A DNA stretch of 64,000 nt from Calycina herbarum (GCA_001414485.1 LLEY01000034.1:1-64000), one strand, 5' to 3'. Numbered from the stretch's first letter, positions 12,033 to 23,112 are shown. A program made the numbers and translations. Notes: generated from the sequence alone by a model not told the origin.

Positions 12033-12581
12033 ATGAAGACTTTATGCAATGTTATTATAATTTTGCTCGCAACATCTCTTGCGCAAGCCCTCCCCCAGGC
12101 TGAACCCCACCAACGAGATGTCTCAACAGCTTTGCCGGTCATTACATTTGCAGATTATGCGAAAGGTTCTTGGAATGACTGGGACTACATGAAGAAAGAC
12201 GATTTGGAAAAAGATCTTAGGCCTAGAATTTCCACAATACCGCTTCTAAATGTACTATACTTATACGAAGCTGGTGGTAAGTACTCCTATTATTGCCAAA
12301 CAAATTCCACTGCAAGCCAATGCTCACACAACTTAGCTCTCGACGACAACGGGAAGCCCTTTTTACAATCACCCGTACTATGGAAAGCAAACATCCCAAA
12401 GGGCAAGAACTGCGACTTCGGTATAGAGGGCACCACCACGCCTCAGACTCTCGAAGGGTCCAATGTGGAATACAACCTCACTGATCGCTTCATGTTTGGG
12501 TATGTGGTTAAAGAAGTGTCATGCTATCTTCCCATTACCACGACAAACACTTCTTTATCTGCGCCTACACCCGTGGCGTGA
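12033..12581 (+). CDS. Small secreted protein, paralogue of the 9052-9731 gene
   Basis: An uninterrupted frame of 182 codons starts at 12033 with a signal peptide (MKTLCNVIIILLATSLAQA). It contains a likely 60-nt intron at 12277-12336 (GTAAGT … ACTTAG) at exactly the position and phase of the paralogue's intron. Removing it gives a 162-aa protein whose junction (EAG/ALDDNG) aligns with DTAVDDNG of the paralogue. Because the intron is a multiple of three with no stop, unspliced RNA also codes, adding 20 residues with two extra cysteines. Shared lines include LWKANIPKGKNCDF and VVKEVSCYLP, with two conserved cysteines, and a C-terminus ending in APTPVA, like EPTPVA of the other copy. It is secreted by inference; the function is unknown. 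Confidence 0.75.
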   Translation: MKTLCNVIIILLATSLAQALPQAEPHQRDVSTALPVITFADYAKGSWNDWDYMKKDDLEKDLRPRISTIPLLNVLYLYEAGGKYSYYCQTNSTASQCSHNLALDDNGKPFLQSPVLWKANIPKGKNCDFGIEGTTTPQTLEGSNVEYNLTDRFMFGYVVKEVSCYLPITTTNTSLSAPTPVA

Positions 12582-13238
12582 TAGAATCAGAACCCTCGAA
12601 CGTGCCACTTATTCATTGTAGCGGCCGAACCTTTTAACTTCAACTCAACTTGCGACTTTGGACCTTTGAAGTATCGTAGACCCCCTGGTGTTTCCTTTCA
12701 TGGATAAATATTTTTAGGTTTGGAGGGGTTGGAAGAATTGTTATTTCAAGTTGGGTTCACAAATGCGCGAGAAGTATAGAGGGCTGTTTGTTTCTTTTGG
12801 GGAATTACTGCAGAATTTGAGAATAAAGTATCCCAATCTATAATTTCCTTTTATTGCCAGTTTATTCGCCTGTAGCAAGCTATCAACTTGTTTTTCTAAA
12901 ATTTCTACTTTGAAATCCGATCCTGTGCAAGATTTCAATGACTTCAAACATTGCTCTGAACAGAATAATATACCGATTCTAGACTGACTGTAGATAACTA
13001 GGGTTATAGAGGAAAATAAAGTAAACATCTCATTTGGAATCGTTTTGGATGCTTTATTTTTTGCCTTGTTGTCAACACCAAGTAATTTAGAAATCAATTT
13101 CAAGGATGTTTTCCTCCTCTCTCTTCTCTTAAAATCTTTCTCTAATTATCCTACTTCAATTACTTTAGTTGTTCTGAAAGTTCTAGAACACGGTTCGAAA
13201 GAAGTGGGTTGGGAGAAATTCTGAATCAAAGTTGACCA
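12582..13238. other. Intergenic spacer with an unassigned minus-strand frame
   Basis: The stretch includes a 120-codon minus-strand frame (13103-12741) with a Lys/Ser-rich composition and a short heptad-like segment. I do not recognise it and see no supporting neighbours or splice sites, so I leave it unannotated. No RNA gene is visible. Confidence 0.4.
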
Positions 13239-13440
13239 GCGGCTATTTCCAGATTACCTGGCACGTGCCTGGAAATAGCCGCAAGACCTTCAGTTCATAG
13301 GTAACCCATGAATAGCTAAAGTGATTTTTGAGTGCTATTATTAGATAGCCCATGAACACATTGAGTAAATTTTCGGTGTTATTACCAGGTAGCCCATGAA
13401 TAGCAGGAAAATCTTTTTGGTGCGAATAGCTCGGCTATTT
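13239..13440. repeat. 44-bp dyad repeat array, copy A
   Basis: The block opens with a perfect 14-bp inverted repeat: GCGGCTATTTCCAG at 13239-13252 and its reverse complement at 13269-13282. From 13300 it continues as units of 44 bp, each beginning GGTAACCCATGAATAGC, GATAGCCCATGAACAC or GGTAGCCCATGAATAGC. The core (reverse orientation GCTATTCATGGGTTACC) is the same motif found in a longer array at 43690-44175 on the other strand. Confidence 0.75.
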
Positions 13441-14141
13441 TCCACATCCATCAAATTCAAATTCCCATCAGCAAACCCCTCTGCAAAATTCTCATCAAGC
13501 TCTTACTTCTTGCTTAAATCCCTCACCATGCCCATCTTTCTATTCGCTGCCCAGTTTCCGACTCGACGGTTCTCTCAGTCACGTTATATCACGTGTATAA
13601 TCACTCTCCATGCCGAGTCTGTGAGCCCCGATGTTAGGCCGAACCTGACTTGATTTTGAGGACGACGAATGCCCATGGTGTTGTCTTCATTCCACTTCAA
13701 TCTCACAAGAATTGTGACATCGTTTTTTTGTACAGGAACAAGGTAGTGGACCATTGCGAAAATCTCAAGTCTATTATAGAGCGCTATGTTAGTATCAAAT
13801 CCGAAGCATGGTTCTTTCAACCACCTGCTTCTTTGGGAAATGACGTCTCGTCAAGATACAGCCGGCATGGCAGAGCAGACCTCTCCGGAAAAAATTACAA
13901 AATGATTGTCACGCAAACAGCTAGGTACAATTTTCAATCTCATCGTGTTGAGCAACGTTGTACCCATCCATCACGTGGGAGAGCTGGTAAATTGAGGGGT
14001 ATCTTTTACTAGCCGATGAAAACAAGCTAGGTTGGGTGTCATATCCCACCTTCCTCCATTGACTAGCCGACTTAGCTTCCTCTTGGGAGTCAGTCTCTAT
14101 AACTGCTTTATGCTGTTAACAGACCCCCAGAAAGGTTCAAG
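13441..14141. other. Intergenic region upstream of the glycosidase-like gene
   Basis: Overlapping short frames on both strands (13396-14012) share no motif with known proteins. The last part presumably carries the promoter of the gene that starts at 14142. Nothing else is supported. Confidence 0.45.
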
Positions 14142-16578
14142 ATGGCCATTGCTTCGTTCTCAAAAGTGGCGGGGCTATTATTGACTATTGGGGCTCTCTC
14201 TGCATCTAGCACCGCAGCAGAGGTACCTACTTGGTGCGGAAAGCCATATATGAGCACGTAGGCCATCACTTCAGACCAACACATTCAATACAAATATCCT
14301 TGCAGAAACGCAACTGACAAACTTCCTAGAGACCAAGCTCAGGATCCTGGCGGCCAATTTCAATTTCCCGAAGTCAAGGACACCCCAATGCTATATGTCA
14401 CTCTCCAGCCCCAGTACAGTATCTTTCTTGAGAGCGATAAAATTGGCTCTCTCATCTTGGATGCCGCCATTTCATACACTTTCGGTCAACCATACTTCAA
14501 TTCTTCTCACAGCTCCACCGGAGATGACGAGAAACCACGCCTATTCAACACTCTTGAATTCGAGATTTACAGCGAAGAGAGCAACAAACTGCTCATCTCA
14601 GATTCCACACCCGTGAACTCATCCGGGAAGCTCTTCGAATTCTCCCTCTCGTCTTTCACCCCGCAACTCGCTCCGTATCCCATCACCCTCCACGGAAAAT
14701 CGCCAGACGGAAAACAGAAATACACCAGCAAAACCTCAATATACGTCCTCCCCTCTCGAACTCACGGAAGCGCCGTCAAAGTCGACAACCTCCACGGTGG
14801 TCTTCTTATCCAAAATCCAAAGAACAATTACCGCGGATGGTATTCCATATTTCCCAACGGCTATTACGCAGATGGTGGTTATGTAACACCTGCTGTTTTC
14901 AACCTCACGAATCTGAACACCTACGCAGCACAGGGACTCAACACCATAAATATCGTTCCTGATGGTGGATTACCCGATCAATCTTATCCCGTTGAATCCC
15001 TTGGGAAGTATTGGGATCGTATGGATGAGTTGAATTTGTTTAATATTTATGACATGCGGTTTGCTTTTATGAATAGCACCAGGATTGAGGAACAAGTGGT
15101 CTTGTGGAAGGATAGGAGCAGTTTGTTGATGTGGTATACAGCTGATGAACCGGATGGTGTGAGTGGCTTCCATTTCTTTTGCACTGTCGCTTGCCAGCGC
15201 TTGTCCTTGCTCTGCGTATGCCCATTATATTTTTGCAGCAGCTCTCAAAAGTATTATTCCGGATTACGTGGAAGAGCAAAGTTTCTTGTTTTCCAAGCCT
15301 TTTCACATAATGGTTTTGTTATCTTGATTATCCCAACTCTTTAGTACAACAGGCGTATCCGGAGCAATGCTCCATTCCCTGGCCTTTTCCTTCCATTTGT
15401 TCTTTTTCTTCCACATCGTCTACGGGGCAATGTTTGCGGCACCCAATTCTCACCCCCTCAAGCTTCAACGAGGATATCTAAAGTTTTTCCTCCACTGACA
15501 CACACATACAATCCTTTCTTTCCCACAAACCAAGTAACCGCCACTAACGAACCCAGTGGGGTTACCCTCTAAATTCCACCCTTCTTGCCTACAACCAGCT
15601 CCAATCCCTCGACCCCTACCACCCAGTTTCCCTCGCTCTAAACTGCCAAAACTACCACTACAACCCCTATGCCTCAGGTGCTCACATCATCTTCGAAGAC
15701 GTAAGTCCAAATTCTTTCTCATTCTAACTCCCCCCCAACCCCAACACCCCTGGAAAACAACTTTCAAATTCCTCCCAAAAAGCTGAATTGGATCAACTGA
15801 ATAAACTAAATAAACTAACTTCAATAAGGCCTACCCAATATCTATAAATGCAACCTACTCCATCCCTTGGCAAACTCCCTGCAACACAACCTATGGAGAC
15901 TGCGGCTGCGACAATTGCATCGGCTCTCTTACCGATGTATCTTCTCGAATCGACAACTTGCAGTTATACCAAGAGAATATCGAGGGGAGAGGGGAAAAGC
16001 CGTTGTGGGCAGTCCTCCAAGCATTCGGTAACCAAGACTACTGGCCCGGTTTCCCCACCGCCCTAGAAATAGCAAACATGATGATCCTATCTCTAAACCA
16101 TGGGGCGAAGGGGGTAACGTATTGGATTTATCCATCTTCGGAGGAGATCAATGTCTTGAGTGGGGAGATTGGGACGGTACTTGATTCTGAAGTTGCAAAA
16201 GAATTTATTTTCGGCACCGAACCGATAAATGGATTGAAGGTGGAGGGCGGCGAGGTACGTCCCATATCCCTGAAGCATTCTGGAGAGTTGGGGAGTAGAG
16301 AACAGCGGAAAGATATGTCTTTGGAAGTAAAATGACGCTAATAACTTGTTTAGGTCGATGTCAGTTCCTGGATTCTCAAAGATAAAATACTCATTGGCGT
16401 TGCGAACGGACGTTCCAGTACCGGACGAGTCGAGATCTCTATGCCGGAGGGTGTGGAAGTTGGGAGTGTCAGAGAGGTCTTGTATGGAGACGGGAGTTGG
16501 ACTGTTGAGGGTGGGAAACTTGTTAAAGAAAACTTAGTCGGGTTGGAGGTGAGTGTTTTGGTTTTGAACGTTGCTTGA
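14142..16578 (+). CDS. Secreted glycoside-hydrolase-like protein
   Basis: Five exons (14142-14257, 14306-15158, 15557-15700, 15829-16254, 16354-16578) join in frame to 587 aa. Introns are 48, 398, 128 and 99 nt, all GT-AG; the 398-nt intron is unusually long for this window. Residues 1 to about 26 form a signal peptide (LLLTIGALSASSTAA). A beta-rich N-terminal domain with several NxS/T sequons reaches to about residue 205. A likely TIM-barrel follows: NNYRGWYSIFPNGYY, then LWKDRSSLLMWYTADEPDG near 303-323 (Glu320 is a candidate acid residue), SLALNCQNYHY, and HGAKGVTYWIYPSS. A C-terminal beta domain (VDVSSWILKDKILIGVANG) ends the protein. This layout fits extracellular fungal glycosidases of the GH2-like clan, but I cannot give a family number or substrate. 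The exon joins are all phase-consistent, so the model is firm; the activity is inferred. Confidence 0.75.
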
Positions 16579-17424
16579 ATCTGAAGATCTCGAGATGAGT
16601 TGCAAGTCAAGTCAGCTGTTGCCAGCAAAGCACTCCTTGGCTTGAAGATGGGTTGGGATATTCAAGTACTAGATTACTTGACTAGCCCAATTGTCTTCTT
16701 GTCCAGACTGAATTGGCTTGTACCATCGTACACTACACGGACAGTATTTAGAACTTCATGTTTGCCTTGAATAACTAGCACAGCATATCACGATTTCACT
16801 TTCAATACAAATCACGAGCATCTTTAAAGACCTTGGGTTTTATATTATCAGTGCATTGCAATCATCAATCATCCATCATGACCCGTGTCCATGTCCATCA
16901 TAAAGCCATCTGAAAACCGAACCCTCCCCTTTTTATCTGCGCTGCACTGTCATCAACATCATACCTTCCTACTCCACGTAAAGTAAAGTATCAAGGAGAA
17001 AAAGAAAAACAAAGGAAGAAATCTCTGTATCGCCCCCATTTAGTCATTCCCCCATCCATCCCATTACAGAAAAAAGTGCAAAGCAAGTGTGTGATCATAG
17101 TGTTTCCTTATCCCAACTCCAGACATATGAAAATCCGCAGAATCGCGTGTGATGAAAACCAGATTGTATTGTACCACGCCGGGCAATTCGTTCGCAATGA
17201 AAACCAGATTAGACCCCAAGGACAAACCACAGAATCGCATTCGTAATGAAAACCAGATTGGCAGATTGTAACCTCGATGGGCAAATATGTTGGTGTGGCT
17301 GTATGAAGAGATAGAGGCTGCGATTCGTTAAAAAACAAAAAGGCATTTACTCATTCCCTCTATCAAAGCTATCAGCAGATGCGCTAACCATTTCAAGAAT
17401 TCAAACTTACAATCATCGCACCAC
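16579..17424. other. Intergenic region with a small three-copy repeat
   Basis: It lies between the converging 3' ends of the glycosidase-like gene and the minus-strand gene ending at 17425. A short motif, AATGAAAACCAGATT, recurs three times between 17137 and 17259 (near 17152, 17196 and 17245), twice preceded by CAGAATCGC. No gene is supported. Confidence 0.6.
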
Positions 17425-18199
17425 TTAAGAGGAAGGCAAGCGGACAGCGTACCAATTTCCATCCTGAGCATACCAGCGGCACTCTCCAATATCACCACTG
17501 TCGATAGTGAAACGGTTGCGTTGGGTCCAGCTGTCGTCCAACTCACGAACCCAGTAGAAGCGAGCAGGGTTGTCGTCAGCAGGCTTCATCTCTTGCTTCT
17601 CGTTCATGCCGGAGGCCTCAGCGAAGTTGAGTTGTTGACCAAGGATCTCGGCGCCGGTGTGACCGTAGTGAGGGTTTTGGTTGTGGTATTGGCTGTAGGT
17701 TCCTTGGAAGTGTTGGACTGGCTGGTAGACTGCGGCGGGGGGTTGGACGAAGGCAGAAGGGCCAGCAGCGCCGTATACCATGGGTTGTTGCTGGAGAAAA
17801 ATACGTCAGTGAATTGATCAAGAGAAAGAATGACGATGTTTTGATGAGAAGAAGCTACTAGGCTTGAAAAAAGACGGAACTTGCAGGCTTGAAGGTTTGA
17901 GCGTAGGGGTTGAAGAGGTGAGAAGACGCTGGGTAGTAGGGTTGAGGGTCATGCACCATGGGGATATTGGAAGATGCTGATGGAGCTGGTTGAATAACTG
18001 CCGCGGTTGCCACTGGCATTGCAGCTGCTGCGATGGAAGTCATAACAGGAGCGACGACGGGTGTAGCTTCAGGTTGCTTGCCGCGAGGGAAGTAAGCAAT
18101 CCCACCGACGACGATGGCCCCATCAGCTCGAGGGATGTAGGTGTGCGTACTCGGACCCGAGGTCGTGTCGCGAACTTGAGGCTGGAAGTATTGCGCCAT
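17425..18199 (-). CDS. Conserved-looking Ala/Pro/Tyr-rich hypothetical protein
   Basis: Two minus-strand exons, 18199-17885 and 17790-17425, give 226 aa. The 94-nt intron (17791-17884) is best explained with a GC donor (GCAAGT), a CACTGAC branch site and a CCAG acceptor, since this keeps phase and yields TFKP/QQPMVYG; a GTCTTT donor slightly downstream would add two residues. The N-terminal half is low in complexity (runs of Ala, Val and Pro, and YIPRADGAIVVGGIAYFPRG). The C-terminal 60 residues look folded and acidic-aromatic (RFYWVRELDDSWTQRNRF, then GDIGECRWYAQDGNWYAVRL). There is no signal peptide or membrane segment. The ATG at 18199 lies inside the last exon of the upstream gene in another frame, so the two tandem genes overlap by 77 bases as modelled. 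The function is unknown. Confidence 0.65.
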
Positions 18200-19131
18200 T
18201 GTGAAGATGTGATGTTGAAGGTGAAGGAGATTGAAAATTTGGCAGGGGTTGATACAAGACAGCAAACTCAGTTTGGGAGATGCGGTGGTGGGCAGGATGT
18301 AATTGAAAAGAGGAGGAAAAGTCAGAGGTGGAGAAGAATATTTTTTTTCGCCGCAGGCACTGCCGTGGGAAGTCATAAGAAGTGAATTGGTGGTCGCTCT
18401 TGCCCTCCAATTCGAAATAGTCGTCATTCCGCTTAGAAGAGGCAAGAGCAAGTGACCAACCTCACCCTTAAAATCTTGAGGAGGATCTGAGATAGATTGG
18501 GAAGGAGCTTTGGAGTGTAAAAGCAAAAACAAATGCGGCGATAGAAAGCACAAAAGGAATTGGGAATACTCACAGAAATGTATTGCATTGGGACCCCAGT
18601 GACTCTCACGTAAGATCTAGAGGTTGGTTCAAAGCAAATGACGCCTTGAGCCTTGTTCTTGTCTTTCTTCTTCTTTTTGTCTTCCTCGATATAGACGTCG
18701 GAATAACCCAGACATGGGAAGCACATCTTTGCAGATGGTGAGCTAACCTTGGAATGAGCGTCTGAAATCTTCAAAGAAGAATTGCCGAGGGAGGTGGTGA
18801 GGGTGGCAGCAGTTGCGGATGTTCTCTTGACGGTTGAATTGGCGTTTGTAAGAGAGGTCGAAACGTTGGTGGAGAGGTTGTTCAAAGTGTTGGAGACGCT
18901 GGTTGAGGCGGTGGTGAGGGCGCTAGAAACGCTGCTAGAGATGGTGATGGCAGCACTGGAAAGAGAGGAGGAAAGGGAGGTTGCCAAAGTTGTAAGTGGG
19001 TTAGCAGGAAAAGGTTTTGGGCGACGTGCCTCCTCCTTCTTCTGGAAAGCCTCGTAATAGTATTCCCATTCGTAGGAAATTGGGTCCTTCTCAATAGGGC
19101 CGACGATGATGATTGGTTTAGGAGCAGACAT
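18123..19131 (-). CDS. Ser/Thr-rich hypothetical protein overlapping the next gene
   Basis: Exon 1 (19131-18574) starts MSAPKPIIIVGPIEKDP and continues through a long Ser/Thr/Ala-rich middle (about residues 50-110) to a Lys-rich KKKKKDKNKAQG and a folded-looking VICFEPTSRSYVRVTGVP. A 142-nt intron (18432-18573) with donor GTGAGT and acceptor CTAAG leads to RNDDYFELEGKSDHQF and TSYDFPRQCLRRKK, which looks like true coding sequence. After that, exon 2 stays open to a TGA at 18123, running into the start of the downstream gene, and its composition becomes unlike the rest. The change falls at a run of eight A's (about 18344-18351); a one-base length difference would stop the protein within ten codons. 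So the 288-aa length is uncertain at the C-terminus. No known domain is recognised. Confidence 0.55.
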
Positions 19132-20293
19132 GATGGTGAGGTGAATTGATCTGTGGTTAGAATCGGTTCAGAGATCGGACCAGGGTGTGCTTGGGGTTGT
19201 TGAAAGTTCGGATGGGAATTGGGAAGAAGCTTTGGAATTGGATGTGGAAGGAAGGATGGAGGTTGAAGGTGGGAGAAAAGTTGAAGGTCAAAAAGTTTGT
19301 TGAGGAAGGGAAGGGGAGAAAGAAGGGAAAGGCACTAGTGAGTTATGGTGCGGGAAGATTAGCCGACTTTTCAGGAGGGGGTCTTTCATTGGAGAGTCTC
19401 AGAATCGTAAAGGTGAAGACCTCTCACCTTTGAGTTCCAGGGATTTCGCCTAGTCTTTCAGTGGTGGGGGTCTAGCTTCATCAGCATAGTGGTGGTTGAG
19501 TTCATTCGTAGCTTGTTTTGATACTATTTATGAAGTCATAATTACAATAAGAACACCATGTATTTTAGCATGCAATCTTTTTAAACATTGTATCTAGGGA
19601 CACAGAGAGATTCAAGATCGGACAGACAGTTTGCTTGTTCAATGGCTGCTTGCATTCAACAGAACTCTTCAAAAGTTGAAGTTGAGCTTCAGAAAGTCGG
19701 ACTCACCTTTCAAAGCACGGCACAGATCGGCCACTCCCAGCCTCCTCTATCTTCCGGAACCAGCCGATATCATGGCGTGTTCACCTTTTGAGCAATAAAA
19801 GCGGCAGTAAATAGTTACCTTGCTTGGTAATTAACTCAGAGAGTTGGAATAATTTAACGTCATTGTTCTCATCATGTAGGTTAATATTTTAAATTCTCCT
19901 AAGTATTGACTTTGAGTTGCTTTAGAGATATAGGATAACAAGAGAGTACGTAGGCACGACCCTGAAGTATTTACTGCCATTTTTACTGTCTATAGTGAGC
20001 CTGTTGCAGGGTAAAGAATTGAAAGCGATCACTTTCCTGTTTGCTGGTACCTCCAACACTGAACAAGGGCAGATAGATAACTGTCCCACAATGCTGTGAA
20101 TTTGCAAGGAAGATGACTCCATTCAAGATCAAAGAAGATATAAAATACAGCAACTTTTATGTCTTGAGGAACTACCTATAGAAGACCGGTAGCATCTATC
20201 CAGGCAAGCAATTAATTCCTTTGCAATATCCTACAGCTACGATACCCTCAGTTCAATGCAAATTCCCGGCCAAGTGCTATCAAGTTACCCACA
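19132..20293. other. Intergenic region with one copy of a dispersed repeat
   Basis: It contains the promoter side of the minus-strand gene starting at 19131 and the 3' side of the minus-strand gene ending at 20294. Frames seen here are short and unsupported. Positions about 19939-19994 resemble 62659-62711 (see the repeat entries). Confidence 0.5.
19939..19994 (+). repeat. Dispersed repeat, copy 1
   Basis: The segment containing AGAGAGTACGTAGGCACG and then GTATTTACTGCCATTTTTAC and TGTCTAT is matched at 62659-62711 with only scattered substitutions and one 3-nt gap. Both copies lie in gene-free DNA, in the same orientation. No ends or coding potential are visible, so the parent element is unknown. 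Confidence 0.6.
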
Positions 20294-22518
20294 TCAAAGT
20301 CCATGCGCCGAACCATCATATTCCGCCAGAAATTGCAATGGATCCGTAGGATGCTTTTCATAATACTCCTCCATATAAGCAGACCACGATTGACCAGGGT
20401 TGATATCATGCCCCTTTGGGATATTACGCCATTCCTCGCACCACTCCTCATCCTCTTTCTTGTCGATTTCCTTTCTCTTTGTGGCATTCAGGTATTCTTG
20501 GTAATCCAAAGACTATTGAAAAATCAATGCATGCTTTTAAGGTAGAATGTGGGAACTTACGTGCATGATGAACAATACGTGTGTGTTCTCGGGGTCAACT
20601 TCATCAAGTGTGTTTCGAGAATATCCGTGTGTTTGAGATCCCAGCTTGGCTTTTGTTGCGTGGATAGTTGACTTATTTACCTCGTAGAGACCTTGAACCA
20701 TCGACTTGTAACCGTCTTCATTCTCAATCTTCAACCATTGGTTATCCTGCTTCGGGACGTGATCATCTGACTGGGAAAGTAATCCTCGCCAGTATACCCA
20801 GTGTCCATGCTCCATAGTATAACCTCTAGCTGCTGCTGGCTGAAATTGTCCCATTGGTTTATTGGGGTTTGCAAAATTCGAGGAAGTTTCTTGTGAGGGA
20901 TGTGGCGTCAGGCCATTGCTTGTTGTAGTCAAATTACCCGGAATTCGCTTATCGCCCAGCTCATTAGGATCATAACCCTCCATCACAGAATCCTCAGTAT
21001 CTCGAATTTCCTTTTCCTCCTTCTTTGGCGGCATCGAGTGGACGATTATTTGTGGGTTCAAAGAATCTCGTGGTGGTATCGTACAACCCGCCGTTTGGTC
21101 TTGAAGGTCTTTTAGAAACTCGTAAAATGGTGTAACGTAGTCGAAGTAAATAGTGTCAACCCGAGAAATACTGCCATAACCTCCAATCAAATAGCGAAGA
21201 TGAACTTGAAACTCGCAGTTCTTGGTCTTTTTCTTATCAAGGGGGTTGATAATGTCGAAGTGTTGAAGGGACATCCCATCTAATCCCGAAGTGTTCTCAA
21301 AAAGGCTTTTTCTATTTTGGTGTCCAGCGAGATAGCCGAGCTGTGGTAAGAATCGTCAGTTAAGGTACAAACTAGACCAGAGGATATTTGATTTCGTATT
21401 GTATGAACAATCTGGTAGAATGATAGAGTACAATGCTGACTATTCTAGCCTTACTCGCACAATATTTCATGTTGTGGCGAAGTGGAGTCTGCAATAATCC
21501 GCAATTCTCCAAGATAATCTAGTACATTGGCTGCCAAGACTGGCTATACCCACTGGAGGTGGACCTTGAGCAGACTTACCTTTTGGTCAAAGTCCCAACT
21601 CATTTTTATCTCCTCCTCGTGATTGGTAATCTCCTTCAACTTCTCATCAACAAGCTTCTCCGTCTCAGCCTTTCTTGCTTCTTGCTCAGGTTCGTCAATC
21701 CACTTCCTGACAGCTCTCGAGTATATTCTTCTGCTACCCCCAGCAACCATCTCCGCAAAAGAAGACTTCAGATCATAACCAACATTTGCCGGAATAAGAA
21801 GCTCTTTTTCTTTAATGCCATCAGGATCGAAGCTGGCGAAATGAGAAGCAAACTCAGGTCCAATATCGGTACTCAAAGTGCCTTCCAGACCGTGTTCAAC
21901 TGCCCACTCCGTCAACCATCGAACACATTCCTCGGTGTCTTTTGGTAACTTGTCATCTGGCAAGCTCGGCGGTGAACCAAAGCTCTCTTGGGATGACCAG
22001 GAAGCTCTCCTTCTCTCGGATGGCCAGATTTGTGGTTTGAGAATGGAAAATGGCGACACGGAACGTGATGGAATTGGAATCGGTGGAATTGCCTTTGAAG
22101 AAACAATGTCATTGTTGGGTGCGTGAGAAGTAATTTGGGGAAGAGACGAGGGAGGGATAACGGGTGATGCTCGGATGGGGATCTTCATTTGGCCTGGAAG
22201 TGGAGTATCGTCGTATGTACTTCGCGCCTGCGATACCTTCCCTCTTACTGACTCGACCATCATATCTCTTAGCGCAGACTCGCGCCCATTTGATTCCGTA
22301 TTGCTCGGAGAAGCCTCCTGACTATGCGCGGAAGAATCCAAGACGGGTCCTGAGCGTTGCGGTTGACTTGGAACGGTAAAACCATCGACTTTGGCGTTGG
22401 ACTTTCGAGGAGTCTTTTGGCGCTTGGCTGCAGGCAAAGAAACTGCATTTTGCGTGGCGTTCGTATCAGAGTTCTCGTTGGCAGGAGTACGTCTGGTTGC
22501 ACGAGTGTATGGTGACAT
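20294..22518 (-). CDS. Uncharacterised protein with a disordered basic N-terminus, probably nuclear
   Basis: Three minus-strand exons (22518-21580, 21340-20561, 20512-20294) join in phase 0 to 645 aa. Introns are 239 nt (21341-21579) and 48 nt (20513-20560), both with GTAAGT donors. Residues 1 to about 185 are Ser/Pro/Lys-rich with a basic patch (AAKRQKTPRKSNAK), suggesting a nuclear localisation signal. A folded region follows (WLTEWAVEHGLEGTL, VAGGSRRIYSRAVRKW), then a charged stretch before the first junction. Exon 2 starts LGYLAGHQNRKSLFENTSG and holds a beta-rich line (NCEFQVHLRYLIGGYGSI) followed by a linker. The last exon is acidic and aromatic (DLQ-free, with SAYMEEYYEKHPTDPLQF). I recognise no domain. 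The long first intron could hide a small exon. It is convergent with nothing and lies 594 bp from TIM23 on the same strand. Confidence 0.65.
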
Positions 22519-23112
22519 GTTGAGTGTTTTGTGTTGTGGGGAAAGAGCGACTTGAAGAAGTGTTCAAGTCAGGTGGTGGTGTTTTGGGGGCCTTGGGAGA
22601 AATGTTGTAAAAGCAAGCACCTTGCGTAAGTACTACCTATTAACCCACCCCCCCTATAATTGGTCTACTACTTCTAAATTACATTCACTCCAGAACATAC
22701 ATGACAGTTCGTGACTATTGGAAGCATTTTCAGCAGCTTCTACTTGGCTCTTCACATATTGAAGGTGCCTAACTGGTAAGTGACATTTACTGAAAGCACA
22801 TTTCACACAAAGGGGGGTATTCTTATCGTACTGCATTACATCTCTACTAACTGACTCCAGTCACGCCTTTCGTACACCCACCCAATTCCTTCTATATGTA
22901 CACAGATATGCCCGTAGGCAGAGGAGAGATCATCCGTCGCTTATGCATCCCCGTTTCCATTATAATGGAATTAATAACACCAACGCAAAGTAAAGGTCTA
23001 ATACAAGAGTGAGCTCAAGAGGCTCGAAGGTCTAGGAGGGTTGTGGAAGGGTCGCGGAAAAAAGGAAAGCGGTGGCTTGTTTTGGTATGGGGAAGCGTCA
23101 AATCGTAAGTTT
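22519..23112. other. Intergenic region between two minus-strand genes
   Basis: This region should carry the TIM23 3' untranslated part and the promoter of the gene starting at 22518. I see no separate gene or repeat. Confidence 0.5.

Noticed and set aside
12741..13103. 120-codon minus-strand frame
   Set aside because: No domain, no signal, no splice partner; composition is compatible with chance in AT-rich DNA.
15187..15344. Continuation of the glycosidase-like frame beyond 15158
   Set aside because: It lies in the 398-nt intron; the downstream exon continues the domain (WGYPLNSTLLAYNQL) when joined at 15159/15556.
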